Positions 43,295 to 52,491 are shown, counted from the first letter of the stretch. The stretch: DNA of 64,000 nucleotides from Parabacteroides distasonis ATCC 8503 (GCF_000012845.1 NC_009615.1:3058501-3122500), one strand, 5' to 3'. The notes: generated by a model from the sequence alone, not told the origin. Numbers and translations are program-made.

Positions 43295-44776
43295 TTACAG
43301 GCTCCAACCTTTACGATACTCATAGTGGAAATAATCGTTCGCTTCCGGACAATTCGTGATTCTCATATTCTCTGCGTCATATTCCAACGTAAGATCCAAC
43401 CGTTGCGCGGCGACAGCGATATTCGTCAGCAACATAATCTCCGTCAATTTAGCGGATACCTCAAAATCATTAGCGGCTTTGCGACCTTCCTTTATCGCCT
43501 CGATAAAGTCCACATAAATATTACTCGGTCGCTTTAATGTCTTCTCCGGAGCTACGAACCCCGGTCTTTCCGGTATCAGTTGCGGCTCCGCTCCATGGGT
43601 ACCATGCATGATCAGGCCTTTATCGCCTATATAAAGCGCTTCCCTTAACTGGCGGTTCGCTTCCAACTCCGCCGGACGAGCCGGTTTTATACCCCCATCA
43701 CTCCAAGTTACCTTTACCGGAGGCATATTCCCACGAGCCGGGAACTCATACGTCACGCATTCCGATTGTGGCAGATAGTCCTTATTGTAAGGGGTGGAAG
43801 TAGCTTGTATTTTTGTGGGCATACCCAAATTAAGCGCCCAAATCGGAGCGTCGAAGGTATGGGCTCCCATATCCCCCATAGCGCCTGTACCGTAATCCCA
43901 TAATCCACGCCAAGCGAAATGAAGCATCTCCGGATTATAAGGTTTATCAGGAGCCGGTCCCAACCACACGTCATAGTTAAGATTAGACGGTATATCCACT
44001 CCCGCCGGACGATCAAAATAACCTTGGCGCCACATCGGACGGTTTGTCCACAAATGAACTTCCCTTACGTCTCCGATCACGCCACCTTGGATCCATTCGA
44101 CCGTCTGCATAGTTCCTTCAATATTATGCCCTTGGTTACCCATCTGGGTAACAACACCGGTTTGCTTTGCCAGATCCCTCAAAAAACGGGTCTCATAAAT
44201 CGTCTTAGCCATCGGCTTCTCTACAAATACATGCTTACCAGCTTTCATCGCATAAGCGGCAATAACCGCATGGGTGTGGTCCGGAGTACCGATCAATACC
44301 GCATCGATCTCTTTCTCCTTGTCGATCATTTCCCGGAAATCGGTATACTTCTTCGCTTTCGGGTATCCCGCTAAGATATGTCCGGAGTAATCGTGGTCTA
44401 CATCACATAGCGCATAAATATTCGCATGCTTAAACGATTGTTTCTCCGCATCTCCCATTTGCACAGGATTATCCGACGCTCTTCGTTCCCGTCTGGGTGG
44501 CTGGATGCCCGCATAAGGTTGCATCAGCATACCGCCTCCACCAAAAGGTCTCCTTTTAATTGGTACATCCGGAGTAGCGATATTCTGTATATCGCCACCA
44601 CCTTGGCTACCCACACCGATACCGGCCAAATTGACCATATCGCTAGGTGCCGTATAGCCCGGTCCACCCAAAACGGAACGAGGTACGATTGTAAACGCCG
44701 CCGCTGCAGCTACTGTACCTAAGAACTCCCTACGTGTGAAGTTCACCGAATTCTTGTCAGACATAGTGTTACTCAT
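43295..44776 (-). CDS. Tat-exported Gfo/Idh/MocA oxidoreductase
   Basis: From the ATG at 44776 this is about 493 residues with a Tat leader (NFTRREFLGTVAAAAAFTIV). The Rossmann part keeps NLAGIGVGSQGGGDI, IGTPDHTHAVIAAYAMKAGKHVFVEKPMAKT (in parts), and the C-terminal fold has GTGAMGDMGAHTFDAP. Export by Tat means NAD(P) is bound before export; some relatives act as glycosidases or 3-keto-glycoside enzymes. Together with the TIM-barrel gene it forms a two-gene operon. Confidence 0.9.
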   Translation of the reverse strand: MSNTMSDKNSVNFTRREFLGTVAAAAAFTIVPRSVLGGPGYTAPSDMVNLAGIGVGSQGGGDIQNIATPDVPIKRRPFGGGGMLMQPYAGIQPPRRERRASDNPVQMGDAEKQSFKHANIYALCDVDHDYSGHILAGYPKAKKYTDFREMIDKEKEIDAVLIGTPDHTHAVIAAYAMKAGKHVFVEKPMAKTIYETRFLRDLAKQTGVVTQMGNQGHNIEGTMQTVEWIQGGVIGDVREVHLWTNRPMWRQGYFDRPAGVDIPSNLNYDVWLGPAPDKPYNPEMLHFAWRGLWDYGTGAMGDMGAHTFDAPIWALNLGMPTKIQATSTPYNKDYLPQSECVTYEFPARGNMPPVKVTWSDGGIKPARPAELEANRQLREALYIGDKGLIMHGTHGAEPQLIPERPGFVAPEKTLKRPSNIYVDFIEAIKEGRKAANDFEVSAKLTEIMLLTNIAVAAQRLDLTLEYDAENMRITNCPEANDYFHYEYRKGWSL

Positions 44777-45073
44777 AGTATTAAATTTAAAGTCGAAAAA
44801 AAAATATATATAGTAAAACACAACTTCGCTTCCTCGTGCGAAACAACGAGAGCGAATATAGGGAGGAGCAGTAAACCATGAGTTAACGAACGCTAAACAA
44901 GGCATTAACCTAGGGCTAATTTAAGGCAAATTTCATATCCTCACAAAGCATAATTCACGCAATAACAGCGACATAAATAAATCAAGAAATATTTATAAAA
45001 ATCTTCGATAAGTCAGAGGCATAGCACCTGCCTCTCTATTCGAAAGGATCGCTATCAGTGGGGCGCATACATT

Positions 45074-45200
45074 TGCCACTGTAATGGCAGAGGAGTGCCA
45101 CACGGATGGCACAGGCATGCCATAACGGTGGCACGGTCTTGCCACAACGATGGCACAGGTGTGACAATAGCAATGGCACAGTCCTGCCAATGAGCAGGCA
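45074..45200. repeat. 22-bp tandem array of TGCCA/TGGCA dyads
   Basis: Units begin at 45074, 45096, 45118, 45140 and 45162 (exact 22-bp period), with a partial sixth at 45185. Each contains TGCCAY-N5-TGGCAC or a near form, so the centre is a dyad like TGCCA-N6-TGGCA. The array fills most of the spacer between the membrane regulator gene and the Gfo/Idh operon, both leftward. The period of about two helical turns places all dyads on one DNA face. It is not a CRISPR: no spacers. The rest of 44777-45211 is A/T-rich with no gene seen. Confidence 0.88.
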
Positions 45201-45211
45201 CACTATAATAC

Positions 45212-47869
45212 TTACTGGGGAGATTGCTGACTCATCAGCGGAGACGGTACGACCTGCTCAAAAGAAGAGGGGAAAGCCTCGCCATACATCTCTTGGTATA
45301 AAGCGCAAAAGCGGTCGTACACATAACGGGCCAATTTAAAGTTGTTCTGGTAAATCAAGGCTTTGATCTTATAGAGCAAAGCCTCCTCGTTGCAAGGATC
45401 GTTCAGAAGGATCTGGTCTGCTATCTGGATCACCCGATCCGCCTCATCCTCGATCGAGTAAGTGTCGATAAAGCGAGACAAGACATCCACCGTACTATTA
45501 CAGATATAACTTTTAAAATCATCCATCCAATCAAACGATTCCCCTTTGAACACTTCTCCTTTGCTGATAATATCATAGAAATATTCAAAGTCCGGCTGAG
45601 TCCGTACCCGTTTATCTTTCAGCCAATCCAAACAAGCCAAATAATCGCAATAGACATCTTCCGAAAGCTGGAGAATATATCGATTCGCGTTAAATAGAAC
45701 CTCGACCGTATCGATACGTTCCAATATCTTCCGGAGTTTCAATATAGATACGCTTCGAAGGCTCTTCGTACTTTTCGAGGGGTTGTCATTCCCCCAAATC
45801 ATCCGTGTCAAGTCCTTGCTCGATATCCCGAAACGTCCGCGGGAAGAGTGAAGCATAATCAAGAGGAACAGCTGTTTCAACTTGGGAGTAAATAGAGAGG
45901 TTATATCATTTCCATCCCGGTCCAACACATAGAACTCTCCAAACAATCGGATATAATTGCGCAGAACCGGAACCTCCTCAATCTCCTCCGGCATCTCTCG
46001 CGAAGAACGATCCGGCTCCTCGATTCCTTCCTCGATTCCCTCCTCCGCGACCGTTCCCGCATCAGCCTCATCCTGCCTTGGTTTTTCTTTCACCTTCCGA
46101 TAGCCTAGATAAGCTATCGAGACCAAAGCCATCAAAATCAACCCAATTCCAAGGATATCCAACCAAGTAATCGCATTCGATATATGTAAATCTAATAACT
46201 GGTTGCTCAATCCCAATATCTCCTTATCGCTCAACACACGAGACCAAATACAAAGATTATCCAGCACACCCACGAAATTCGAGGACTGGCTGAAATTCAC
46301 GAAACCGACATATAAGCTATCACTACCCAGATAAGCCGGACGATCAAAAGAGATCGCGTCCAGTTTTCCATTCACGAATATAGCCTGCTCCCCATTCCTT
46401 TTATTATACCGCCATACGACATTGTACCATTTGCCCGGCTCGATCTCCGTGTTACCAACCAGATCGTTGTTAAAGAATCCCATATACGGTTTCCGGTTCC
46501 GTATCAACAGATGCAACGCTTGTTGATAAGTACTGTTCTTAGCTCCCAGAATACAATAATCCTCCTTCTCCGGCAGGTACTTAGGTATTTTCAACCAAAC
46601 GCCGACAGTGAAATCATGATCCCGCATATGAAGTTCCGAAGCGGTCGGTAAATCCACACGGGCCTGATTCTCCAAGGAAGCGACCTGTCCCCGTATAGGG
46701 TCCTGAATAAACTCGACATTCCTAGATACCGTGAGATTATGATTGGACGAACCATCTTTCTCATCGCCCTCAAACGGTAAATAAATCTCTATATCCTCGT
46801 CAATCCGCAAAGGTCTAGCCTTAAAATCGCTAGCGAAAGCCTTCCTTTGGGTACCGGAGACATAAACCGTAGCCGGCTCTATCCTATAGCCCGGAGAGAT
46901 CGGGGAAAGCATCAACTCGGCCCCGGGCTCTAGCGGAAAGCAATATTTACCCGTCGTATAATTAGACATCCCATCCCAATTCACGTAGTTAAGCAGCTCA
47001 TTGTTATTCGTAACCGCGCCGTAGATGATATCGAAATTCCGAAAAGTAACCAACGAGACATCCAACCACGCGTAATACTTATCTACCAAGATAAAATTGG
47101 GAACCCTTCCATCCCGGATCCACGCTCTTTTAAACGATTCAATTAAATAGGGCGTCTGCCGGGCTAAAGCCGAGATATCATTGCTATTCCCCCGGGAAGT
47201 CTCCAAGAACTTATATCCGGTAAATAAAGACAAATTTTTTTTCAGCCGCTCATCAAAACTCTCAACCCCTTCCGGTTGGTTGCCCCAATCAGCGTCCGTA
47301 TGCTCCACGAAATCCCTCATATTATGCAACCATGAAGGACTGTTCAAATGTTTCTGAACCTCGAAAACGACCAGTCGCTTTCCGGAACTCAACATATCCT
47401 TCAGGGATGGCCATCCGTTTTTCGTATCATACTCAAGTACATACTCCATCAAGCCTATTTCCTTAAAAGAGGATTCCAGCTCCGTCTCTACATAGAAATC
47501 AAGGAAAAGCGTCATAACCTTAGTGGAGTCCGCATCCAAGGCCGTCTTAATGGCTTCCAATGACTCACTAAAAGGGGTAAACGTACCATCAGGTTTCCTT
47601 AGTAACAATACATTTGTCTCCGTATCCCGCTTCAAATAGAAATAAAAGCCTTCGATCTGCTTCCGCAACAACTCGTCCAAAGAAAGTTTTTCCGGGGAAT
47701 TGGAGGATAGACAAGAATAATTAGATAGGATGTAGACGCTCTCGTTATATAAAAGACCGGCCTCTACATCCTCTTGACGTTGAGAAACCAGACGTTGTGC
47801 CGAAAGTAATTCCGGCATAGTGATTATAAGGCTAACAATTAAACATATATAACGAAACCACGCTATCAT
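45212..47869 (-). CDS. membrane-spanning regulator: PI-PLC-like region, LamG, TM, SARP/BTAD
   Basis: From the ATG at 47869 this is 885 residues. A signal sequence (1-24) is followed by a region to about 300 that resembles degenerate PI-PLC X domains (SLEAIKTALDADSTKVMTLF, GKRLVVFEVQKH, FILVDKYYAW). Residues about 360-555 are a LamG/concanavalin-like domain (HDFTVGVWLKIP, GKWYNVVWRYNKRNGEQAIF, FVGVLDNLCIWSRVLSDKEI). One membrane helix lies at 569-590, then an acidic linker, a winged helix (638-738; RLFGEFYVLDRDGNDIT, RSVSILKLRKIL) and a BTAD/TPR-like tail. It likely senses a ligand outside and acts on DNA inside. The target is unknown. Confidence 0.78.
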   Translation of the reverse strand: MIAWFRYICLIVSLIITMPELLSAQRLVSQRQEDVEAGLLYNESVYILSNYSCLSSNSPEKLSLDELLRKQIEGFYFYLKRDTETNVLLLRKPDGTFTPFSESLEAIKTALDADSTKVMTLFLDFYVETELESSFKEIGLMEYVLEYDTKNGWPSLKDMLSSGKRLVVFEVQKHLNSPSWLHNMRDFVEHTDADWGNQPEGVESFDERLKKNLSLFTGYKFLETSRGNSNDISALARQTPYLIESFKRAWIRDGRVPNFILVDKYYAWLDVSLVTFRNFDIIYGAVTNNNELLNYVNWDGMSNYTTGKYCFPLEPGAELMLSPISPGYRIEPATVYVSGTQRKAFASDFKARPLRIDEDIEIYLPFEGDEKDGSSNHNLTVSRNVEFIQDPIRGQVASLENQARVDLPTASELHMRDHDFTVGVWLKIPKYLPEKEDYCILGAKNSTYQQALHLLIRNRKPYMGFFNNDLVGNTEIEPGKWYNVVWRYNKRNGEQAIFVNGKLDAISFDRPAYLGSDSLYVGFVNFSQSSNFVGVLDNLCIWSRVLSDKEILGLSNQLLDLHISNAITWLDILGIGLILMALVSIAYLGYRKVKEKPRQDEADAGTVAEEGIEEGIEEPDRSSREMPEEIEEVPVLRNYIRLFGEFYVLDRDGNDITSLFTPKLKQLFLLIMLHSSRGRFGISSKDLTRMIWGNDNPSKSTKSLRSVSILKLRKILERIDTVEVLFNANRYILQLSEDVYCDYLACLDWLKDKRVRTQPDFEYFYDIISKGEVFKGESFDWMDDFKSYICNSTVDVLSRFIDTYSIEDEADRVIQIADQILLNDPCNEEALLYKIKALIYQNNFKLARYVYDRFCALYQEMYGEAFPSSFEQVVPSPLMSQQSPQ

Positions 47870-47973
47870 CGTATACAATATCTTAATTATAAGATCATCC
47901 AAAAATAAAGCTTTAATATGACATGACAATGTTTTTAGATTATTATCTTCGCATCAAAATAAAGCGAAGTCAT

Positions 47974-48498
47974 ATGGACATACTAGAAATAATGCGAAAG
48001 CAAGATCCTCTCTATCCTACCTTTGAGCAAATATATACGGCAAGTTTCCCTCTATTTGAGCAACGAACAGAAGAACAACAAGAACAGGCCTTCCAATCTC
48101 CCAACTATCATCTAGTGGTTTATCTGAAAGATAACCTCTTTATCGGCTTTATCTCATACTGGGATTTTAGCACCTATGTATATATCGAACATTTCGCCAT
48201 TCATGAGAACTTTAGGGGACAAGGATACGGCGGTTTATTGCTGGAGGATTTTAATAAACGCCTGAATAAGATCATCTTATTAGAGATCGATCCTATTACG
48301 GATGAAATTTCCTCCAAGCGATTAAAGTTCTATAAAAAATGCGGCTTCTTCGAAAACCGTTACAACCATTTCCATCCCCCTTACAGAAACAACTATCGAG
48401 GGCATGCGTTAATCATCCTGACAACAGAGAGGCAAATCACTGAGGATGAGTATATTCAATTCGGTTTCGACTTGCGGAATATTGTCATGGCAAATTAA
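47974..48498 (+). CDS. GNAT-family N-acetyltransferase
   Basis: A protein of about 174 residues is predicted from the ATG at 47974. The acetyl-CoA site is visible as FAIHENFRGQGYGGLLLEDF, followed by LLEIDP and RLKFYKKCGFFENRY. The substrate is unknown. It is divergent from the membrane regulator and shares a spacer of about 100 bp with it. A hairpin at 48510-48544 ends the gene. Confidence 0.9.
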   Translation: MDILEIMRKQDPLYPTFEQIYTASFPLFEQRTEEQQEQAFQSPNYHLVVYLKDNLFIGFISYWDFSTYVYIEHFAIHENFRGQGYGGLLLEDFNKRLNKIILLEIDPITDEISSKRLKFYKKCGFFENRYNHFHPPYRNNYRGHALIILTTERQITEDEYIQFGFDLRNIVMAN

Positions 48499-48509
48499 GA
48501 AATAAATAT

Positions 48510-48544
48510 AAAAGCCCCGATCGTTTCTTCGATCAAGGCTTTAT
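48510..48544 (+). terminator. GNAT gene terminator
   Basis: AAAGCC/GGCTTT and inner GATCG/CGATC stems form an interrupted hairpin with TTTA after it. It lies between convergent genes. Confidence 0.65.
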
Positions 48545-48572
48545 TAAATCACCAAAAGCCGAAAATAATGAA

Positions 48573-49055
48573 CTAAGGAGGACAACACCCTTCCTTTCGT
48601 AAATTTTCGCATACATCCCGAATAACCGCATATGGCTTTTTATCATAGCCACTGTCAAAAAATTTTTCCATGGCTTCGACTGTGTCCAGATAAAGCCATG
48701 CCCCTTTCTTCAAGCAAATCAATCTTACGAAACGAGCCTCTATTAGTTTCTCCAACTTCATATAGGCTAAAGTATCATAAAAATATTTCACCAAACGTCT
48801 CGCCTCGTCATACTCAAAGGCTTTCGGCAAATTATTTTTCATATCACTCTCCCATTGTTCCAACCGATATACCCCCCGCTTTATATCTTTCAATTTACGT
48901 AAAGCCAATTTCATGTCCTCCTTCGCATATTGCGAGATAAAGAACAGATACATATCCGAGGTATTTTTAGTGGTAGCCTGTCTTAAAGCATAAAGAGACA
49001 AAAGCACACTTAATACACTAACTACCAAAGCTGTTATATTCCATATATCTTCCAT
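48573..49055 (-). CDS. membrane-anchored protein of unknown function
   Basis: This 160-residue protein has one N-terminal membrane helix (NITALVVSVLSVLLSLYALRQ) followed by a helical cytoplasmic domain (SQYAKEDMKLALRKLKDIKRG, EARRLVKYFYDTLAYMKLEKLIEARFV). The layout resembles DUF4760-type proteins. It is the last gene of the five-gene cassette, 6 bp after the histidine phosphatase gene. No function is assigned. Confidence 0.7.
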   Translation of the reverse strand: MEDIWNITALVVSVLSVLLSLYALRQATTKNTSDMYLFFISQYAKEDMKLALRKLKDIKRGVYRLEQWESDMKNNLPKAFEYDEARRLVKYFYDTLAYMKLEKLIEARFVRLICLKKGAWLYLDTVEAMEKFFDSGYDKKPYAVIRDVCENLRKEGCCPP

Positions 49056-49061
49056 GATTTA

Positions 49062-49757
49062 TCATTTAAAAAGTTTATAAGCCTTTATTCCCCAATCCGT
49101 ACACCTCCAATGATCACCCACACAATCGAATATACAAACCCCACCTGTCGGAACCTTAATATCATGAGTCGCACAGAAATCCTCATAATTCCCCAGAATA
49201 TAGGGGGAGAAACGCATCACTCCATTGGAAGATACTAGCAGCCAAGTCTCACCATCAGGTATACTAGCCGCCAAATCCTGCCAACCGCTTATCAGTTTCT
49301 CTACATCTACGTTCCATCCTAACGGTACCACGGCCTTCTCATTCCATTGGGCGATCACGGAAAGTCCACTCTCCACGATCCGATCTTCCGTTAGGTCTTT
49401 CCGGTCCATTCCCTCCTTTTCTAAATAGAGAGATCCCAAACGTTTTATTACATGATCTTCTACCATATTCTCATCCGGCCCATAATCAATCTCTTTAAGA
49501 CGTAAGTCTTGAATGATAGGCAAATCCACATTCATTTCCTCCAAGATATAGTTAGCGGTCTCCAATGTGCGTTTTAAGGGGGCCGAAATCACCTTGTCGA
49601 TCACAATCCCCTTTTCACGTAAATAACGTCCCGCAGATCTAGCTCGTTCCTCCTCTACCAGAGGCAAATCAGTTCTAGCTCCAACCCGAGTCGGAGTCTC
49701 TCCCGCACGAAACGTATTACCATGCCGTACGATCACAAGTTTTCTACATTTTTCCAT
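49062..49757 (-). CDS. histidine phosphatase-family protein
   Basis: This 231-residue protein has the phosphohistidine motif VRHGNTF with His12 and second-site residues in the region SNGVMRF, with His at the usual second catalytic place replaced by Asn (SSNG instead of SHG). The E/R pair in LRLKEIDYGPDEN is kept. The altered SHG motif may mean reduced or altered activity. It overlaps the P-loop kinase gene by 25 bp. Substrate could be a sugar phosphate, given the cassette. Confidence 0.82.
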   Translation of the reverse strand: MEKCRKLVIVRHGNTFRAGETPTRVGARTDLPLVEEERARSAGRYLREKGIVIDKVISAPLKRTLETANYILEEMNVDLPIIQDLRLKEIDYGPDENMVEDHVIKRLGSLYLEKEGMDRKDLTEDRIVESGLSVIAQWNEKAVVPLGWNVDVEKLISGWQDLAASIPDGETWLLVSSNGVMRFSPYILGNYEDFCATHDIKVPTGGVCIFDCVGDHWRCTDWGIKAYKLFK

Positions 49758-50401
49758 GGTTGTATTAATTTAAAGTCATCTACTATTTTTTGATATTCAG
49801 GTAACAAATCTATCAAGCAATCCCAACGTTTTTTTACTTGCTCCTCCGGGAAAAAACGATTCCTCCGAGCCAATCTTTTGATAACCATTTCTGGTGTCGC
49901 ATCGATGCACACCATATGAATCCGATATCCAAGACTCTTTATCTTCTTATACAAATCCACATGTTCTCTCAACGCATTACTATGTTCAAATAAAATAGGC
50001 CACCCATTCCTCAATCCCAACAAAAGAAGACGGTAACCTAAAAAACGAGCAGGAAGTTCCCAACGTAAGAACGCTTTCTCCCTATCTAGCGAGTAATCCG
50101 CTTGATACCCGGATAATGCCTCCATGATAGCGTCGAAAGCGATATGCAAACAAGGTCCATTCTCTGATAGCCATTTCACCGCCCAATACGATTTACCGGA
50201 TGCGGGTATACCACATATATTCAAGAATAAGGGTGATTCCGATGCCCGTATATCCACCTTTTGGCTGTCTACCCAACAGGCAAATTCCATCCATACCGGA
50301 CCAGCCTCACAGCCAGGAGGTAGAACTTCCTCCAAAGTATGGTAAGGAAATAAAATAGAATCTACGATTCCATCTAAGTCACGAAAGATCGAACTCTCCA
50401 T
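49733..50401 (-). CDS. P-loop kinase-like protein (zeta-toxin/AAA_33 type)
   Basis: From the ATG at 50401 this is about 222 residues. The Walker A motif GIPASGKSYW is near residue 60, followed by HIAFDAIMEALSGY as the substrate-site segment and a lid with RLARRNRFFPEEQVKKRWD. It should phosphorylate a small molecule; the substrate is not known. It overlaps the cytidylyltransferase gene by 23 bp and the phosphatase gene by 25 bp. Confidence 0.78.
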   Translation of the reverse strand: MESSIFRDLDGIVDSILFPYHTLEEVLPPGCEAGPVWMEFACWVDSQKVDIRASESPLFLNICGIPASGKSYWAVKWLSENGPCLHIAFDAIMEALSGYQADYSLDREKAFLRWELPARFLGYRLLLLGLRNGWPILFEHSNALREHVDLYKKIKSLGYRIHMVCIDATPEMVIKRLARRNRFFPEEQVKKRWDCLIDLLPEYQKIVDDFKLIQPWKNVENL

Positions 50402-51200
50402 ATTTCTCAAGTATTTCCTCAACCCGTTTAACATCTTCCGGGGAATCAACCCCGCTTGTTGTCTCACGTCCCCGATAATCAACGTCTACGACCCTCATTT
50501 TGATACCATTCTCTAAGAAACGCATCTGTTCCAATCCTTCTATATAAGAGCGTTCATACACAGACGGAGGTAATGAGAAATAAGACTCAAGGGCTCGACC
50601 GCTATACGCATATAAACCCACATGCCGCCTGACAGGGCTTTTAGGCAAAAGATCCCTAGCCTGATCCTCCTTACGGATAGCGGGTATGGTTTGTTTCGAG
50701 AAAGCTAAGGCATATCCCAGCCGATCCACCAATACCGTCGTGCCAGAATAAGGGGTTTCCTTTTTCATCGCCAGTAATTGATCGTATTCGCTCCATCCCA
50801 ACAAGACCGAGGCGGTAAGGACATCCGCCTTCTCCTTTCTCCATGTATCGATCAGATCTTGCAAGATCCAAGGAGGACACGTGGGATTATCGCCTTGCAG
50901 ATTTATTATCAGTCCGGGATTGGTGTCCTGTTTCCTTGCCGCCTCATAGCAACGTTCCGTACCACTTTTACAATTCGTGGAAGTCATCATCACCGGAATC
51001 TCCCGGGATTCGCAAAACGAGACGATGCGCTCATCATCCGTAGCTACCAAATAAGAACAAGACTCATTTTTGCGACATACAAAATCCGCTATATCCGAGA
51101 CCCGTTTTATCATCTCTATACCTTTAATCTTAACCAAAGGCTTACCCGGCAACCGGCTTGAACCATATCGAGCCGGTATTACAATCAGTACTTTTTCCAT
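50379..51200 (-). CDS. CMP-ulosonate synthetase-like protein (KdsB family)
   Basis: This 273-residue nucleotidyltransferase has the KdsB layout: IPARYGSSRLPGKPL, SGTERCYEAA (KdsB has TGTDRV), NLQGDNPTCPPWI (KdsB has NVQGDEP), KSPVRRHVGLYAYSGRALESYF, YIEGLEQMRFLENG, and VDSPEDVKRVEEIL. Changes in the QGDxP motif and the TGT motif suggest a substrate other than Kdo. It forms the second gene of a leftward cassette behind a sialidase-fold gene. The housekeeping kdsB is probably elsewhere. Confidence 0.82.
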   Translation of the reverse strand: MEKVLIVIPARYGSSRLPGKPLVKIKGIEMIKRVSDIADFVCRKNESCSYLVATDDERIVSFCESREIPVMMTSTNCKSGTERCYEAARKQDTNPGLIINLQGDNPTCPPWILQDLIDTWRKEKADVLTASVLLGWSEYDQLLAMKKETPYSGTTVLVDRLGYALAFSKQTIPAIRKEDQARDLLPKSPVRRHVGLYAYSGRALESYFSLPPSVYERSYIEGLEQMRFLENGIKMRVVDVDYRGRETTSGVDSPEDVKRVEEILEKYGEFDLS

Positions 51201-51211
51201 AATCACTTCAT

Positions 51212-52471
51212 TTAATAGATTAACATTCTAAACCGTTTAATTTTATAATATGTAATACAATCAGAGTATTGAGGGTCCTTTGTATGATCATCCGCCGCAC
51301 GGCAAACCACGTGCATATCCTCACCTACGATACATAACGAAGGATAATTTCTTGAATATAATTCATTCCCTTGGCAAGCGATCATCCCAGCCATACACCA
51401 GTCCACACAATTCTTCGAGAATAATAATTGTAAACGATGCCTCTCATTATTCGGGAGTCCATACCGGGAAGTCTCAGGTAATGAGCTTATCGTCCGCATA
51501 GAATCGAAAGATTGATTGGATGCCATCCAATACAACCGGGATATCTCATCATACACTATAAAGAATTTCAAATGACCACCGGGAAAGGGCAAGAAAAGCA
51601 AGGTCTGTCCGGAAGGAGTCTCTTGAAAGCCGGTTACCATCTGGCCGTTCTTATCTTCCCTCACTTTTAATAAACAAGCGTATCCAATCCCTCCGGTATG
51701 CGCACGAAGAAACATATGGAACGTTTTCCCCTCCGGATCATACCAAATATGATGTTTATCCTTTATTTGAACCACTTGAGCCTCCAGCCATCCAGTGGGC
51801 GCATTAAAACGACCGGGAGCCAATTCTAGCGGCTTATTGGTCAATGACTCGTAAAAAGGAATGCCAACCCCTTCCGGGAAATGTACTTTATCCCTGAAAA
51901 CAAAAGGATCGGAACGTCGCCAAGAAGACGCATCCAGTAAATCATCGTGAATAGAGCAAGATAGCAAGGTAGGGCTCAAACCCGCCACATTCCAGCCTTC
52001 TATCTCCGAGTTATAAAAACGCTGTTCCATCGCCAAGTAAACCCGCTCGTTAGCGAAAAGAACATTACAGGCAGAAGAATGCCATTTCTCACCTTGGGAG
52101 AGAAACGAGGGAACGCTCCACGTATTCCCATCATCTTCCGAGCATATAATACATAAATCGCCTGCGTTTCCTATGATATATATCTTTTCCCCTATACAAA
52201 AAGGGCGGGCATGCCAAAAATTAAAATCCGAGATAAAACACCAACTAGCGCCTTGGTCGTCCGATACAAAAATCTTACCGATACCTAACCGTCTTGTCCT
52301 TTCCGTATACAGCTGCGAAGAAGCATAGATTTCTTTTACCCCCTTGCCGCCCAAGTCGAAAGTCACGACCAAGCGTCCCGTCGAAGTCACGGTGATTCCG
52401 GGAGTATAACAATAAATGTCTTCCGGACTAATTGATTTATAGATCAATGTTTCTTGAGTAGATATAAGCAT
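51212..52471 (-). CDS. sialidase-fold (BNR/Asp-box) protein
   Basis: From the ATG at 52471 this is about 419 residues without a signal peptide. Two Asp-boxes (SDDQGASW and SEDDGNTW) and repeated four-strand blades indicate a six-bladed beta-propeller as in sialidases. Tyr and Arg residues that could match the sialidase active site are present but cannot be placed. Lack of a leader implies a cytoplasmic location, so it probably acts on a nucleotide sugar or sugar intermediate, not a host glycan. It starts 20 bp after a terminator-like hairpin. Confidence 0.72.
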   Translation of the reverse strand: MLISTQETLIYKSISPEDIYCYTPGITVTSTGRLVVTFDLGGKGVKEIYASSQLYTERTRRLGIGKIFVSDDQGASWCFISDFNFWHARPFCIGEKIYIIGNAGDLCIICSEDDGNTWSVPSFLSQGEKWHSSACNVLFANERVYLAMEQRFYNSEIEGWNVAGLSPTLLSCSIHDDLLDASSWRRSDPFVFRDKVHFPEGVGIPFYESLTNKPLELAPGRFNAPTGWLEAQVVQIKDKHHIWYDPEGKTFHMFLRAHTGGIGYACLLKVREDKNGQMVTGFQETPSGQTLLFLPFPGGHLKFFIVYDEISRLYWMASNQSFDSMRTISSLPETSRYGLPNNERHRLQLLFSKNCVDWCMAGMIACQGNELYSRNYPSLCIVGEDMHVVCRAADDHTKDPQYSDCITYYKIKRFRMLIY

Positions 52472-52491
52472 AGCACGAGATTTAAGAGTAC

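Noticed and set aside
45074..45200. CRISPR-like array
   Set aside because: The 22-bp units follow each other without unique spacers and contain internal dyads; no cas genes are nearby.
44993..45339. Short open frames running through the 22-bp array on both strands
   Set aside because: They owe their openness to the repeat and overlap the end of the regulator gene; their translations look like repeat artefacts.
50379..51200. Calling this the housekeeping kdsB
   Set aside because: The QGDxP and TGT motifs differ from normal KdsB, and it lies in a special cassette; the family name is kept but not the gene symbol.
48573..52471. Sialic-acid catabolism operon
   Set aside because: No NanA, NanE, NanK or transporter genes are present, and the sialidase-fold protein lacks a leader.
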